The notes: a model not told the origin generated them from the sequence alone. DNA of 62,000 bases from Lingula anatina (GCF_001039355.2 NW_019775620.1:146653-208652), one strand, 5' to 3'. Shown: positions 47,425 through 60,135, counted from the stretch's first letter. Made by a program: numbers and translations.

Positions 47425-49122
47425 TTGGAAAGAAATAAATACCGTATTTCTACCGCTATTTCTCGGCAATCGTTTAAGCACATCAAGATGGCCACAGAAT
47501 CCTGGGAAGAGTTTGGCTGGAATGTTTCAGAAGAGTTGAAGCCAACTGCTAATAAAACAGAAGTTGACTACTTTTCCTGTGTAAGTCTTCATTGCTTACC
47601 TTTTATTGTACTTGATGCAATTTTGGCCGTTGCTGTAACGGGGGCGAATGGTCTTGTTATTCTTGCCTTTGCAAAATATAAAGAACTACGCGACAAGACA
47701 AATTTTGCAATCGCAAGCCTTGCCCTAGTCGGTTTTGTTACTGGAATTATTTGTATACCGTTCAACATAGTTGCAACGCTTGTGATGAAGGAGCGATCTA
47801 ACATCTCTGACAGATACTTGTGTCTTCTAAAAATATATACAAACTTCATAGTTGTGAGTATTTCTGTGAATCACAAGCTCTTCATCGCATTTGAAAGATA
47901 TGTGAAAATTTGTCGATATGCGCGCTATGTGACAATGGTAACAACTAAAAAGATTATTGCTGCAATTGCTCTCTGCTGGCTTCACCCAATGTGTCTTTTT
48001 CTCGCACCATTAATGGGTTGGAATACATGGAGCCCGACTGTGGAATGCTCAGCCCGTTATGTCCAACAAGAATTCGTGAATAGAGTGATTGTTCCGCATT
48101 ACCCCGTTTACTGCATATTAGCTTTCGGGTTTTATGCCGCAATTATTCTACACGTTAGGCGACAGCGGAGGACAATTCTTGCATATAATAGTCACAAAAA
48201 CAAGCAAGATTGCAATGACATAGAAAAGATAAAAAAACGGATTAACACACAAGATGACACGAATAAGACAGAATCACAGCCGTCAACAGCCGACGAAGCA
48301 CAGCCGTCAACGTCGAAGGGATTTGTTTTTTCAAGTAAACCGAATGTTTTATATCTTAAAAATCAAATAGCCTTAGAAGTATTCGAGGAAGCGCCACCAT
48401 CGGAGATTAGATATAAAGGGAAAGGAAAAGGACGGGGGAAGTGCTCGAAGCCAGCGCCTAAAGCCGCTTGGCCTTCGCCAACGTTCCAACTGCAAAGGTT
48501 CCAAGAAACTTGTCAATCAGAGCAAGACCAGAACACGAAGGGATGTTTTCTTTCAAGCAAACAGAATGTGTTATATTTAAAAAATCAAAGAGCCATAGAA
48601 GAATTAGATGAAGTGCCACTATCGGAGATTAAATATAAAGGGAAAGGCAAAGGACGCGGGAAGTGCTCGAAGCCAGTGCCTAAAGCAGCTTGGCCTTCGC
48701 CAAAGTTCCAACCGCAAAGTTCCCAAGAAACTTGTCAATCAGTAGAAGGCCAGCACACGAAAGAAACAAACAAGCAAAAAACAAACAAGCAAACTGACAG
48801 ACAAACAAACGAACAGACAAGAAAAAAACCAACGAAACTAAACAAACAGACAAATGAACTCGATTTGAAAGTAACGAAGATGACAGCAATTATCTTAATA
48901 GCGTTTGTGGCCCTTTACCTACCCTCCGTAATACTTAATCTTAGTAGAAAGCTTCTGGAAAATAACACTTATGCTTCGGACATTCTATTTAACATAAGCA
49001 TCAAGATTGTAACTGCCAGCTCAGTAATTAATCCAATCGTATATGGGATATTGAATAGGCGATTCAGAGCAGCATTTCTTGCCATTTTTAAATGTAGGCG
49101 CAGCGTTCAGTTAGATGTATAA
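47425..49122 (+). CDS. Intronless class A (rhodopsin-like) GPCR with expanded third cytoplasmic loop
   Basis: A single exon of 565 codons encodes a seven-helix receptor. N-glycosylation sequons lie at N33 and N43. Helix 1 has GANGLVI (N1.50). Helix 3 ends FERY (E3.49-R3.50-Y3.51). Cysteines in DRYLCLL and in loop 2 (TVECSARY) can form the usual disulfide. Helix 7 ends NPIVYGILNRRF. LAPLMGWN after helix 4 and FERYVKICRYARYV resemble adenosine-receptor-type sequences, so an orphan near that group is likely. Oddities: D2.50 is replaced by Gly (SLALVG) and the helix 6 CWxP reads LYLP. The loop between helices 5 and 6 is about 240 residues and contains a 74-residue tandem duplication. An alternative start at 47488 (aagATGGCC, Met22) has a better context. 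The ligand is unknown. Confidence 0.88.
   Translation: MERNKYRISTAISRQSFKHIKMATESWEEFGWNVSEELKPTANKTEVDYFSCVSLHCLPFIVLDAILAVAVTGANGLVILAFAKYKELRDKTNFAIASLALVGFVTGIICIPFNIVATLVMKERSNISDRYLCLLKIYTNFIVVSISVNHKLFIAFERYVKICRYARYVTMVTTKKIIAAIALCWLHPMCLFLAPLMGWNTWSPTVECSARYVQQEFVNRVIVPHYPVYCILAFGFYAAIILHVRRQRRTILAYNSHKNKQDCNDIEKIKKRINTQDDTNKTESQPSTADEAQPSTSKGFVFSSKPNVLYLKNQIALEVFEEAPPSEIRYKGKGKGRGKCSKPAPKAAWPSPTFQLQRFQETCQSEQDQNTKGCFLSSKQNVLYLKNQRAIEELDEVPLSEIKYKGKGKGRGKCSKPVPKAAWPSPKFQPQSSQETCQSVEGQHTKETNKQKTNKQTDRQTNEQTRKKPTKLNKQTNELDLKVTKMTAIILIAFVALYLPSVILNLSRKLLENNTYASDILFNISIKIVTASSVINPIVYGILNRRFRAAFLAIFKCRRSVQLDV
48313..48756 (+). repeat. Two 222-bp in-frame tandem repeats in the GPCR third cytoplasmic loop
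   Basis: Units 48313-48534 and 48535-48756 are in exact register (222 bp, 74 codons). Shared cores are NVLYLKNQ, YKGKGKGRGKCSKP and KAAWPSP. The following stretch is a low-complexity Asn/Lys/Gln/Thr tract (NKQTDRQTNEQTRKK). Confidence 0.95.
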
Positions 49123-49139
49123 CATGGTGTAAATCTCGT

Positions 49140-49145
49140 AATAAA
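49140..49145 (+). terminator. Poly(A) signal AATAAA of the GPCR gene
   Basis: AATAAA begins 18 nt after the stop codon, which predicts a very short 3' UTR. Confidence 0.55.
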
Positions 49146-52100
49146 GCAGTTATTCATAACCTAATTTCAAACGTCCAAGTTAAGCGGAATCTGGTTTTCA
49201 GAATTTTAGAACAGACTTGGTAGAACCTTTACGTCATTCCGTTCTCAATTTCCTAAATTCAAAGAATAATGAATGAAAAAATGACCATCGTAGAAACTTA
49301 GCAGCATTGCCTTTCCCTTCCACTCTACATAACCAGACTGTACGTGTATAGACTGAATATCATATTTTTTATTTGAAGATCTTGTTTGAGTAGATTGCCC
49401 ATATTGATGGCAGATAGGTTGCCACACGTGGGTTTTCCTCATTGAGTCAATTGTCCATTACGAAAAAAAAAAAAACAATCCTGTTTTTATGGAGAAATTG
49501 GTACTAATAATTTTATAAGGTATTTGTCTTTTATTTCTGTAAGGGAGACTAGACAAAGCGGTACTGAACACCAAGGTTCGAAAAGTATAGCTTAGTTTTT
49601 TATTTATTTTATTTTATTTTTAGGTCGGGGACAGTACGTGATCTTTGGCGTAAGTTCGCTGTTGCAGATCGGTACATGTTCTTTTTTATTTCAATATTTA
49701 CATTTTTTCAAAAGATGAAATAAACTATTTTGCATAAAATCTAAGGCGTGTTACCTGAATAGTTGGGATCTAGACTGAATGTATATTAGCAAAAAGGGGA
49801 ACTTTCAAAATTTTTCCTGGCGAGAAACTATCATTTTTAGGCCTAACGCACGTGTAGCAGTATTAAGAACTGTTCCTGGTTGAAAGTGTTGTTTATCTCA
49901 CTGCCCTAGTGACAACATGCGATATTGACGTGGGAGATTGTGTCAGTTATCCAAGGCCACCTTGGAACGAAACTTTTGGATCGATAAAATTGGTAGAGCT
50001 GGAAATAAACGAAGAGAATTTACCGACTCTTTATGAACACACGCTGTGAACTAATGTTAAACACGCTGCCGGGAGAATTTATTACTATCGTTTATTGAAA
50101 TTTGTGTTTCCAAACTCCATGTTAAGTGAACTAAATATGATATGGGCCATGTATTATTATTTAGTGAAGCACAGTATCGGGTTACTTGTTACTGTAAAAA
50201 TTGGCTTATGTATATGGGATATTGAATAGGGATGTCACCCTTCGCCCAAAACTCCTTATTCGCTGCCTTACATACGCATATATACATTCTTTTGGGTAAT
50301 AGATAAATTTCCAGTGGTCAGTGACTAAATTAATAAACATTTACACATATGTGACGTAAGAATTGCAATTTTGGGTAAAAACTGAAAATTCATATTTCTT
50401 TTTTACCTGAGTACCCACGACTACCGTTTCAACGCCGATTTAATTACACTATTTACTACTCCAATACTCTGCCTGCGATTTTTCCTAAAAGTCTAAGTTC
50501 AGATTTTATCGTTGATGAAGCAAAATAAATACCTTTGTTATTTATGAAAATCTGTAATTAGGGGCTCCACAACAAAAATACTTCAACCAAAATGACGACA
50601 GGGGATTGTAGCCTATATACTCATAGTCAACTCTGCCAATTTTCGAGAAAAAATCTTGTTCATGGATGAAGTTACTTCCCATATGCCGATTGCTATCTAA
50701 CCTCAAAATAGAAAGGTGTTAAAATGACGATTCAAGATTTGAGTTGCCTATGCTTATACATTGCAACGAAAAAATATAAACGCCTTTATTTTATATTTTT
50801 GCGTGTTTTTTATTGTTTTAAATCAGCACAAAGATAGATGCATTATTGAATAATTAGATGCAGAAAAAACTCATTTTCGGTATCTGGATGATAATAAAGC
50901 GTTACAATATCCTTTAAATAATTACCAAAAAGGGGCAATGGCTGAGAAAACTAGCATGGCCAAAATCTACGTGACATGAAAGTTACGTGACATACAAATT
51001 GGCAAAAGTTTAAATGTAAGGCGTTACCCCACTCTTCAACCCTTGCAGCGAATAGGGAAAAATCACCTGCAGCTTAATGATTGCAAAGATATTTTTGGAT
51101 GGAAATTATTGTACGTGTGCTGCATGTTAAGTCATATAACGTCATTCATTAAAAAAATCCAATCATTTTATAAATGATGATTTAATAAAATGATGGAAAG
51201 ATGCTTTGTTTCTTGATCCTAATTTTAAGGTGAGCGGCTAATCCTGAAAGGGTGTTAAAGGAGTAAATCCAAGTTCATTGTATGTACCATATTTACTGAA
51301 GAACTGGTATGGAAATGGGGACAGTGAAAACGCCTCGATTGAGGGGCAAATTGTAGTACTGGTATATACATGTATTTTTGAAATATATAGCGTAATTGTT
51401 TGTTTTTTCTTAAAGGTATCTATGGCAACAAAACTTACATTGGTACTCATCTCTTTCCATGTTTACCTACATGTATACAGCAGCAAAAGTTGTGGCGATC
51501 ACAAACGTGTTTGGAACTTATAAAAAAAACTAGGAAAATAAACTAAGAAAATTAGAAAAAATCTTAAAAGTTGCCATGGCAGCAAAAATTCTATAGGTAC
51601 CCGCCATTTTTCGCCTATCTATATTTGAAATATATTCTATTAAAATAGCAGCTGTAAATTAGTGAGTGAAGACAATGTTTCACATGCAAAGTCAGCTTGG
51701 CAAATAAGAAAATGCTTGAACCTTTGAACCCTGGCGACGTACAACACCGAGTTGCTTTCTGGGGACTGATCTCTAGTTTTGCAGTTGTGCATTAAAAACT
51801 ATTGATCTTAAACATCAGTTATTTTTCACTTTTTGAGACCCTGGAAAAAGGTACCAATGTACATGTACCTGAATGTGCAGTATTATTGATCCAGCTCTCT
51901 TGTTAGTCCACTTTAGTAAGTTGTTTTACTACTGTATTATCAGGGGTCAATTTAAGCTAATGTTATTTTACTTAAATTAAAGGCAACTTTCGACCCCAGT
52001 CCTATTGTGAGAGGGGGTCGGTGACATACGAAACCCTCCGACATCATGTATTCTATCAAAATACACGAGAGAAGTAAATAAAGTTATTAGACCGTCTTTA

Positions 52101-55100
52101 AGCTTATTTACTTAGGCTGCAATGACGATTATGTAAGCGAGAGAGGTGAGAGGGTGACTTGGACAATGGGTGTGGATTCGTTTATACTGCCTTGTGTTAA
52201 TAACCGAAATAAGAGGCGTGATATTGGAGACGAGACTCTAGCACGGAGTCCATGGCCCGGCTGTCTGTGTGGAATTGACATCAGGACTACCTTGGGATGA
52301 AACAGACATGACCTCTATGCCGCCATTGACAAAAAATTGTCAATTATTTTGTTTGTTTTTTGGATTATGGGCTAACCTGAATTTCCTGGCTCCCAGGTTT
52401 TATAGCGAGATTGCATTCTTCATCTGTCGACTGTAGTGATATCAGAGTTAACTGCTTAGCCTAAGGTCACCTATGAGTGAGAGGAGTTAAGCTCTGCTGC
52501 AGACATACGCACAAACAAGCTGTTTCGATAGAAATCCTTTCAACCATTCTGCCTGCGTCAAAAATTGTCTCCTTGATGACTTTGTAAGACACACAAGTAT
52601 TCACACCGCGCCTGAAGAGGATCATTCTTAAAAACGTGCTATATTAGAGGGGCATTAACCACTTTTCATGAAGCAGAAGCACTTCAGTCCACTGCGGTAT
52701 TGAACCGATTTCACCCCCGGTCTTTCTATGGTCTATAACATACAGCTATGGCAACTACACAAACCACGGACAACTGAAGATTGCAGTTTGTATTACAGAG
52801 GAATTAGCTGCAATAAGGAATGGAGGTGGAGTGGAGTCATGCTAATAAACTAATGGAGGAAAAGTGTGACACTTGCTGAGCAGGTATTTTTGTTGTTTTT
52901 ATACTGGAGAGAGACTGAGGGAGAGAGAGAAAGAGAGAGATTAAAATATGGATGGCGAGAGGAGGAGAGGAAAGGAAGATATGAAAATAGATGACAGACA
53001 GATAAATTAGGCCCAATGAAAGGCAGTGGGAACCAGAATTTCTTCTAGTATCATCTAAATTCTGTTTTATCCGGTTTGAGTTCATAGTGAATGCTACTAA
53101 ACCCAATAACAAACTATGGTGTGTGTCTTTGATATACTGGTAAACCAAGATCACCTCAAATAACGCACGTTAGATGATTTCAAGTTCCACACCCACACCC
53201 ATACAACTTACTGCAATTTATTATAATGGCATTTCAGGAAATAAGGTCATTAAGTTATTTACTTTTTTGGAAGTATTCTAAATAAGGAAAAAATACTTTG
53301 CCCCAGTTAGTGGTTGAAACATGAGAAATCAAACAGACATTCTTGACTGGATAGTAGGCCTAAACATTTTAGGATCTTGTTCGTTTGCTATATTAGATTC
53401 GCTACATCATTTACTTAATGCGCCGTACAGGTAGCTCTTATTGTGTTTATTTTTTGGCTTTATTACATATGTTTGTGTACAGATTACATGCTCCTTGTAA
53501 GGAAATGAGAGAGAGGAAGAGAGAGAGAGAGAGAGAATAATAATAATAATAATAATAATAATAAACTTAAACTTTAATTTAAAGAGAGTTAAGTGTATAC
53601 ACTTAACTTACACATGGCCCTTAAAAGTGAGAGGGAGAGAGAAAAGTGTACTGGGCGAATCTTAAGTTGGGTCTCTTTTTTGACATCTTAATCTTTTATT
53701 TATATTCATAGTAGGTAATTTTTCTTTTAGGCAGGGGCGTCAGCGTTAAAACAGAGCAGGTAAAATCCCTCACATCAACCGCCTTTCCCGGAGGGGAAGA
53801 ACCTTCACTTCACTTCACGAGCCCTGGAGCGCTTGCTTTCCCTTGTTTATTAATCGACTGATATTCCCAAAGAATTTAAAATTACACAGCCCTAGAGTTT
53901 CCCTATCGGCACGTGGAAGACCAACCGTTAAAGATAGACAAGTCTCTACACTGGCCTACAGTCAGTTACGTCCAATATCTTTAGGGTACTGGGCAAAAGA
54001 AAAATGTATATGACGTGCATTGTGCTTCAGGGTTGGAAGACGGTGAATATTTCAGGTGTTTTCACATTTCCATGGAGACTGGAACAATATTTTAGTCGAG
54101 TGGAGCTTGCAGCAAGGGGGACTGTGTAATTAATGCTTTGATTGTTGACAAAGGAAAACCCGTGTCTTTAGAACTGTGCTCCATTGAAGAACACTAATAT
54201 TTCGTCAGTTGTTATGATGTGCTATTCGTTAAGGTTTACTGTATTGAACAATGTGTTGGAGAAGACACTTTTGTTCGCGAACAACGTGTCAATGTGTTAG
54301 CTGAGAGGAAAGCGTTACCGTATAAAAATGCAAAAGAAGGAAATTGTCTTGCTCTCCGGCATAATTCTTATGCTCCTCCTATGGATATGCAACAGTTATT
54401 TCATATCTCTCTCAATAACTTGGAAAATAAGGGAGGATCATGACACTTCTTCACAAGTGAGAGATATGATAGTTCTTCAGACCGCGCAGCGCTATAATAA
54501 CCCGCTTCGCGTCATGTGGAAGACAAATACAACGTTTGGTAGGGGAGTCGTTGGTATTCAGGGTCCACGAATTCCAAGGACAACAACACCGTCTAATCTC
54601 GTTGATTCAAACTGATTTGTCCAATTAGACAGACAAGATTCTGAAGGCCCTTCAAATTCATAGCATTTTCGGAGCCAAGAATGTGCTTGGGGGGGGGGGG
54701 GCTAAGGACAATGGTTGCTACGGACAATTTCAATGCAAAATTTTAGGCACTAGGATTGAAAATGTGCTTGAATTTTTACTGGTACGCTTGTTATGCTGAC
54801 TTTGGGAGGGGTAAGGGGTTATCCCAGAAGATGTGGAAGGGTGGTGATGTGGGGTGGGGTGGGGTGGGGTGGGACGGAGGTGTCTCTGTGCACCTGTCTA
54901 CAGTACATGTATATTATGAATAACTTGACATATTTTACTTTTTATACATTGTGTTGATCTAAGTTGGTAACTACAGTATACAGTATGCAGAACATACATC
55001 ACTATGAAAATATAACCATTGAGTGATAAATGGAATACGACAGTCATTTTTTTTATTTCCTGTTAGTTTTGCCCCGAGAACGACTATGCCTGATTTTTTA

Positions 55101-58100
55101 AGAGACACAATGAAGTTTAGACTTTTAAATAGCAGAGAGTTAATTTTCTTTCGAATTTCAACGCTGTCTCCCCCCCCCCCACACCCCCGAATCGCCAAGG
55201 TATACCACACAGAAGCGTTCACAGAATAACGATCCATAACTTTTTTTAGTACTAAGTTTCCAGATATCGTGTCACTTTCTTGAGCTCATTTTTTGTTGCT
55301 TGTTTGATTACGTAGACAACATGGTTTTTGACACCGCCGTGTGTCGCCACTATTCTGAGTTTCTCAAAAAAAAATCTCGAAAAACAAACGCTGCTTGGAC
55401 AATTCATGACACAGTTGTCTGCTGTGGTACAGAAAAGTGCAAATAATTAGGTTGACACATATCTGTGAATATCTTGTGAAAATTCAATCTGAGGCCATAG
55501 TAGAGGGTACATTGTTGATATGCAGTAATAGAGAAATCAGCGTCCAGCTATCTTATCTTTTATTGCTATCATCCTGTCGGCCAGTGCCTGCTTTACAGCA
55601 CTGGTAGGTTAACCAAGATACGGGTGTATTTTTAGTACACTAAGTGAGATTTTCTCATCTAACGCATCGACTGCTACAAAGTGCATCATGGAAAATAAAG
55701 GAGGTGTATTATTATAGGGATTTACGTTCCTGAACACTCTCCTCTACGCTATCAGCACGTCCTTGGCGACAATGGAAACGACAGAAGCATGTTGGCAGCA
55801 GAGAGATGCGTCTCCAATGTCCTCTTAAACTAAGGGAAGAGATTTACCACGTTTTACATGCTTTATCTTTAGAGACTGACTTTGAAGTCTCCATTATTCA
55901 TCTCACAGAGGGTTTATTTCTCCTCCTCTCAGCTGTCCCTGGAACGTGTCCCAGACTGAAACCAGTTTTGGCAACTAGATCAGACAGTTGTGCATCTTAC
56001 ATAAACATGATAAATGTCTGTATATAGATGAAGTCAGATGCGGTCCACACGGTGGTTTTCTCCATGGGCTGAAACCGACATGATTACGTCGCTAACGTAT
56101 TCATCACGCAGGCCTGAGCCAGCAACTGAAAGGGGCAAGTAGCCTAAAGGGTCTTTTTTCTGAAAGAGTAGATCTTTCTACAACGAAATCTATGAGCATT
56201 CACAGCGTAAATTAAACGTAAGTTCGAACAGGTCTTTTCTCAGCCAAAGAGGCGTTATTTCGAATTTCCAAATTTCTCTCTCTCCCAATCCCACTCGCTT
56301 TCTTCCTTTTTTTTCAAATCCTTTGACTAATATAAAAAGTCGGCTGATTTACGTTCCTCTTCGTTTAGTTCAGAAATCATCTGGATTCACGTTAGGGCAA
56401 AGAGTCACCTTGTCAGGAGTTTCCTGACAGTATCACACGTGGGTCCAAAATCTCCACAGGTATATGTATGCACCCCCACGAAATACTTACGGCTGCAACT
56501 GTCTAAGGTAACACATTGTACTTCGTCACACTTTGGATCTTATATTATATTCTAGAGACAATGGGTGCACATGATCTAAAACAAAGTTAAGATAGTTGCA
56601 CATGCGAGAAGGGGGGTATATAAGCCTATATGGTTTGGTTTGTGTATTTTGCAGCTCTGACCATATTACAACTAGTATTTCAACCTGCTTTCTTTGAGAA
56701 CTAATTTGCACGGTGCACAGGTGTAATAGCTACAGTGCCTTGGGGCGGTTGTACATGTCGGCGAAAAAGCGAGTCATATTCATGGTTTCTACTACGGGGA
56801 GACATGAAGTAACGGCAACGGTTTAGCTCTTGTAGCTAGCCGTGTAGATAATATGCATTTTTACCTATAGATATCAACTCGAGACCATTAAGCTAAAACT
56901 ATTTTGGTGCCTCTTTGTTTCCCATATACAAAAGTTGAATTATATGTGATAATTGAAATCAGAAGAAGTCTGTCAGACACTTTTAGGTCTTAACATTTTC
57001 AGAATTCATGTTTTAACCTTTAAAAAAATTAAACGAGAAGTCACAACAAGATGCATTGGTTACATCAAGGAAAAATATAACAGTTCTTCCGGATGTTTTC
57101 TCTGCAGTTATTTTTGCTGCAGATATAGTCCACCCCTTGTCTTCAATCTTGTGGTCGACAGAAAAAGTTACGATAAATAATAATAACAATAATTTATTCA
57201 AAATTACAACCAAAAGGTTGGAGTTATACATTTATCGTGTAAATACAATAGAATATAATGCTAACGTTTGGCAGGGTAAACTGACTTTTAGCGTCCTGAG
57301 TGCAATTAATTCGGTTTCAAAGAATAGTTCTTTACCATTTTAATATTTATTATAACAATATACAGTGTTAATATGGTCATGGACTGGTGGGTAAAATATG
57401 CTGAGGGTTGCCAAACCCGATCAACCACGATGTTTGAGTTGCGTTATGGTGAATAAATGGTCAATAATCTTAAAAAAACAGCCTAAAAAGCAACTAGTTT
57501 AAAACAGATATGTTTTACAATTTTTCAATTGATTATAGTTAATGATCATGAATGAAATCCCAGTTTTCTTTGGACTCGTTAACGGTCGTATTGTCTTGAC
57601 CTGATCAACAAAATGGAATGGCGTCTCAGTGCTCCCCGAACACCTCTACAACTTAACCGAGCTCCGATCCATAGTGCTTTAGAGTCACCCGTCTCACAAA
57701 ATGATAAATCTAGTATAAAGTTGGTCTAAGTACATGTACATGGTGCTAAGAATGTTAGTGAGACTATTAGTTGCGTTCACATACGTGTAGGATTCAATAA
57801 CCCTCTCACCTCATTTCGTCAACTATGCTTTTTAAACCCTGCCCAGGACTTGTTTTAAAAGTCCTACACGAAAGAAACTCAAAAATATATTTGATACAAC
57901 ATAATTTGTCAAAATCATACTGATGATTTAGAGACACAAATTAATGCACGACTAGTCACTTATGTTCTGTCTAAATTGTGCTTACATTTCTATCTGGATA
58001 TGCCATTATATCCCAACAGTACAATAATTGATAAAGGAAAATCTTGAGCAGGAGTTGTAATCCATTGCTCCAAATGGGGGCGGTATGACAAATGCGGTAT

Positions 58101-58453
58101 GACACAGACAAAGTTTCCATATAAATACGAGCCTTAAGTTCCATGGCCTGCTACAGTTAGGACATAAATACGGTTGTTAAAACTTATATTGCGATTATAA
58201 ATGTCGTCAGTGTTTGGAAATTCCCCTTTCGTAGAAATGCAATGATGACTGTTATACAAATGCCAGATGTGCTGGAAGCACATATTTGCACGTCTTTGGG
58301 AAGACATACTTGCTGACGCGCATGACGTATAATACAAGTACATGTGAATGCTAAAACAGAAAAGAATAATATAATGTATATAATGTAAATGTCTATGTGT
58401 CGACTTAACTTTTCAATTTGTCTAACTCCAAAGTTTAATTTGCGCGCACTTTA
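49146..58453. other. Gene-poor interval
   Basis: More than 9 kb without a convincing gene. Short open frames lack splice context or recognisable domains. Items noted: a 21-bp exact match to the GPCR helix 7 coding sequence (50210-50230), GA and ATA microsatellites (53515-53565), a (GGGGT)n run (about 54850-54872), a MITE-like piece (about 55390-55515), and a candidate signal-anchor open frame (54328-54615). Confidence 0.5.
54328..54615 (+). CDS. Candidate small signal-anchor protein or first exon
   Basis: Ninety-five codons starting MQKKEIVLLSGIILMLLLWI, i.e. a short basic N-terminus, one strong hydrophobic helix (about residues 6-28), then a polar stem with one N-glycosylation sequon (NTT). 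This is the layout of a type II Golgi enzyme's first exon, but no catalytic domain follows in the window. A possible donor (caaGTGAGA) occurs within it near 54457. Conservation is unknown, so it may be chance. Confidence 0.25.
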   Translation: MQKKEIVLLSGIILMLLLWICNSYFISLSITWKIREDHDTSSQVRDMIVLQTAQRYNNPLRVMWKTNTTFGRGVVGIQGPRIPRTTTPSNLVDSN

Positions 58454-59582
58454 TCAGCGTAAGTTTAGACGGGAGTCCTTGTGTGAAGAAGAGAGAGCGT
58501 CCATCTCAGCTACTAGGCTTCCCGTCGACGCAGCTAAGAATGCGTAGTCAGTCACGTGCAGCATGGTGTTACTGGCGCGTTTGGGGCCGCCATTTTGTCT
58601 GAACGTGACACTCAGATTCGACTGAAATTCTCTGGAGTGAAATTCTCTGGAATGCAGTCTTTCCACCTCTGACAAGCGTCCGTTGCTAGATGGTAGATGT
58701 CCGTTTGATGAAGGGGCGGCCATTTCCTCTTCGATGGATTTACTGGAACGAGTCTTGATCTCTACTACAACGTACAGCATGGCAGCCATGACAAGCGTCC
58801 CAAGGCACACGTAGATCTTGGAGGCAATGCAGAGATGGCTGGAGTACCCATACGCGGTAGCGAACGCAATATTTTGCCAAAGGTTGAAGTTTGCGAACGC
58901 TGGACGTTGGTTTGAAGGAAAACGGACTCCAAATAAAGCTGAAAAGATAAAGATTCACCATAATTTGTTTCTATTCAGTTGAATTTAAAAAAATGTAGTC
59001 CCCCGTTTATGTTTTAACATAAACAAATGTTTATGCATAAGTATAGTGCTCGGTGTCAACACATCAAACTTATTCGCCACGTGTTTTCTATCTGTTACAT
59101 TTGTGCACTTGGCTTGATATTTTCACACAAGGTAAAAGTACAACTTGTAGACTTGCATTAACTTCAAACAGATGTACATGAACATGGCGAAAACTGCGAA
59201 AGGACGCAAGGAATCGGTATTTGCTTGGTATATCTCCGTTACAATTGCAAATATTGATATATCCTATTTATTTAACGTTTAATTCCGTGATTTGGTTCCA
59301 TGCACCCTGCTTACCTAATGTGACGCTCATCCAGACCCCATTCAAAAAACCCCATATGGTCGGAACAAGGAAGAAATAGGCAATGTGTTCCGGGGGGATG
59401 GGCCACGCAAGCATCTGAATGAACAAGGCGACGTTCACAACGAATGCAGAAAGATAGAGGGCGTTGAATCCTGTCCATTTTAACAGGTGTCCGAAGATGT
59501 AAGGTCCTACAGAACTGGACACGCCGTAGCATATCATTGTGTAGCCCACCCACTCTATGCCAAGCTCACAGGTGATGTACGC
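58454..59582 (-). CDS. UNC93A-like: UNC93-like membrane protein, last two exons (partial)
   Basis: Major-facilitator-like multi-pass membrane protein of the UNC93 family. Exon 59582-59315 encodes CELGIEWVGYTMICYGVSSS and further helices through HIAYFFLVPTIWGFLNGVWM. Exon 58938-58454 continues FPSNQRPAFANFNLWQNIAF and KIYVCLGTLVMAAMLYVVVE, then a hydrophilic tail of about 95 residues to the stop. The GIxxVGYxMICxG and AFANxxLW blocks match human UNC93A helices 7-8 and 11. The tail is longer than I recall for UNC93A and contains a duplicated HSREF. The upstream half of the gene (about helices 1-6) is not found before the right edge. Some UNC93 members regulate K+ channels or receptor trafficking; this one's role is unknown. 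Confidence 0.85.
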
Positions 59583-59968
59583 CTAAAAACACATAAATTG
59601 TAATTAGTAATTGCTAATTTATTTTAAAGAACTTTTATGAATTTTAACAGTGCGCTCACAGGTTTTAGTCTCTTATAACCCTTAGTAGATTGGGTTTTAT
59701 TTTTAAATGTGAGACGTTACTTAAATCATTATCATTCTTATTATTACTTTAATTATAGTTCATTCTTATTATTACTTTAATTATAGTGGTGAACATGTTG
59801 AAGAAGGCATCAAATACATGCTATAAATTACGTAAAATATCACTTTGAAATTGTGAATTAGGTCAAGTAGAGATTGGCACCCCAACGAGTACTATTTACA
59901 GCTGAATTTCAACAAATCTGTGTTTAGTCTTTTTTCAGATTTCCTCTCTCTCTCTATATATATATATA

Positions 59969-60132
59969 CAAGGGGAGATTTAGGCCGTCTTCTGGGTCTT
60001 CCAGAAGACGGTCAGATTTTCAAGTTTACATTGACGGATATCAATTTTTTCTGTCGGAAGACGGTCAAAAATAGAGGATGGATCAGCAAAGATAATTTGG
60101 AAGACTGTCAGAAAATATCTCTGGATCCGCCC

Positions 60133-60135
<3 letters not shown>
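59969..60135. mobile_element. Short MITE, hAT-like ends, copy 2
   Basis: Same element as 10695-10862 in the same orientation. The right end GGATCCGCCCCTG is intact, while the left end (CAAGGGGAGATT) has decayed. It abuts or was inserted into the AT microsatellite. Confidence 0.72.

Noticed and set aside
55806-56027. 73-codon open frame MRLQCPLKLREE...
   Set aside because: It has no splice context or recognisable domain and lies in repeat-poor but gene-free DNA; not enough to call a gene.
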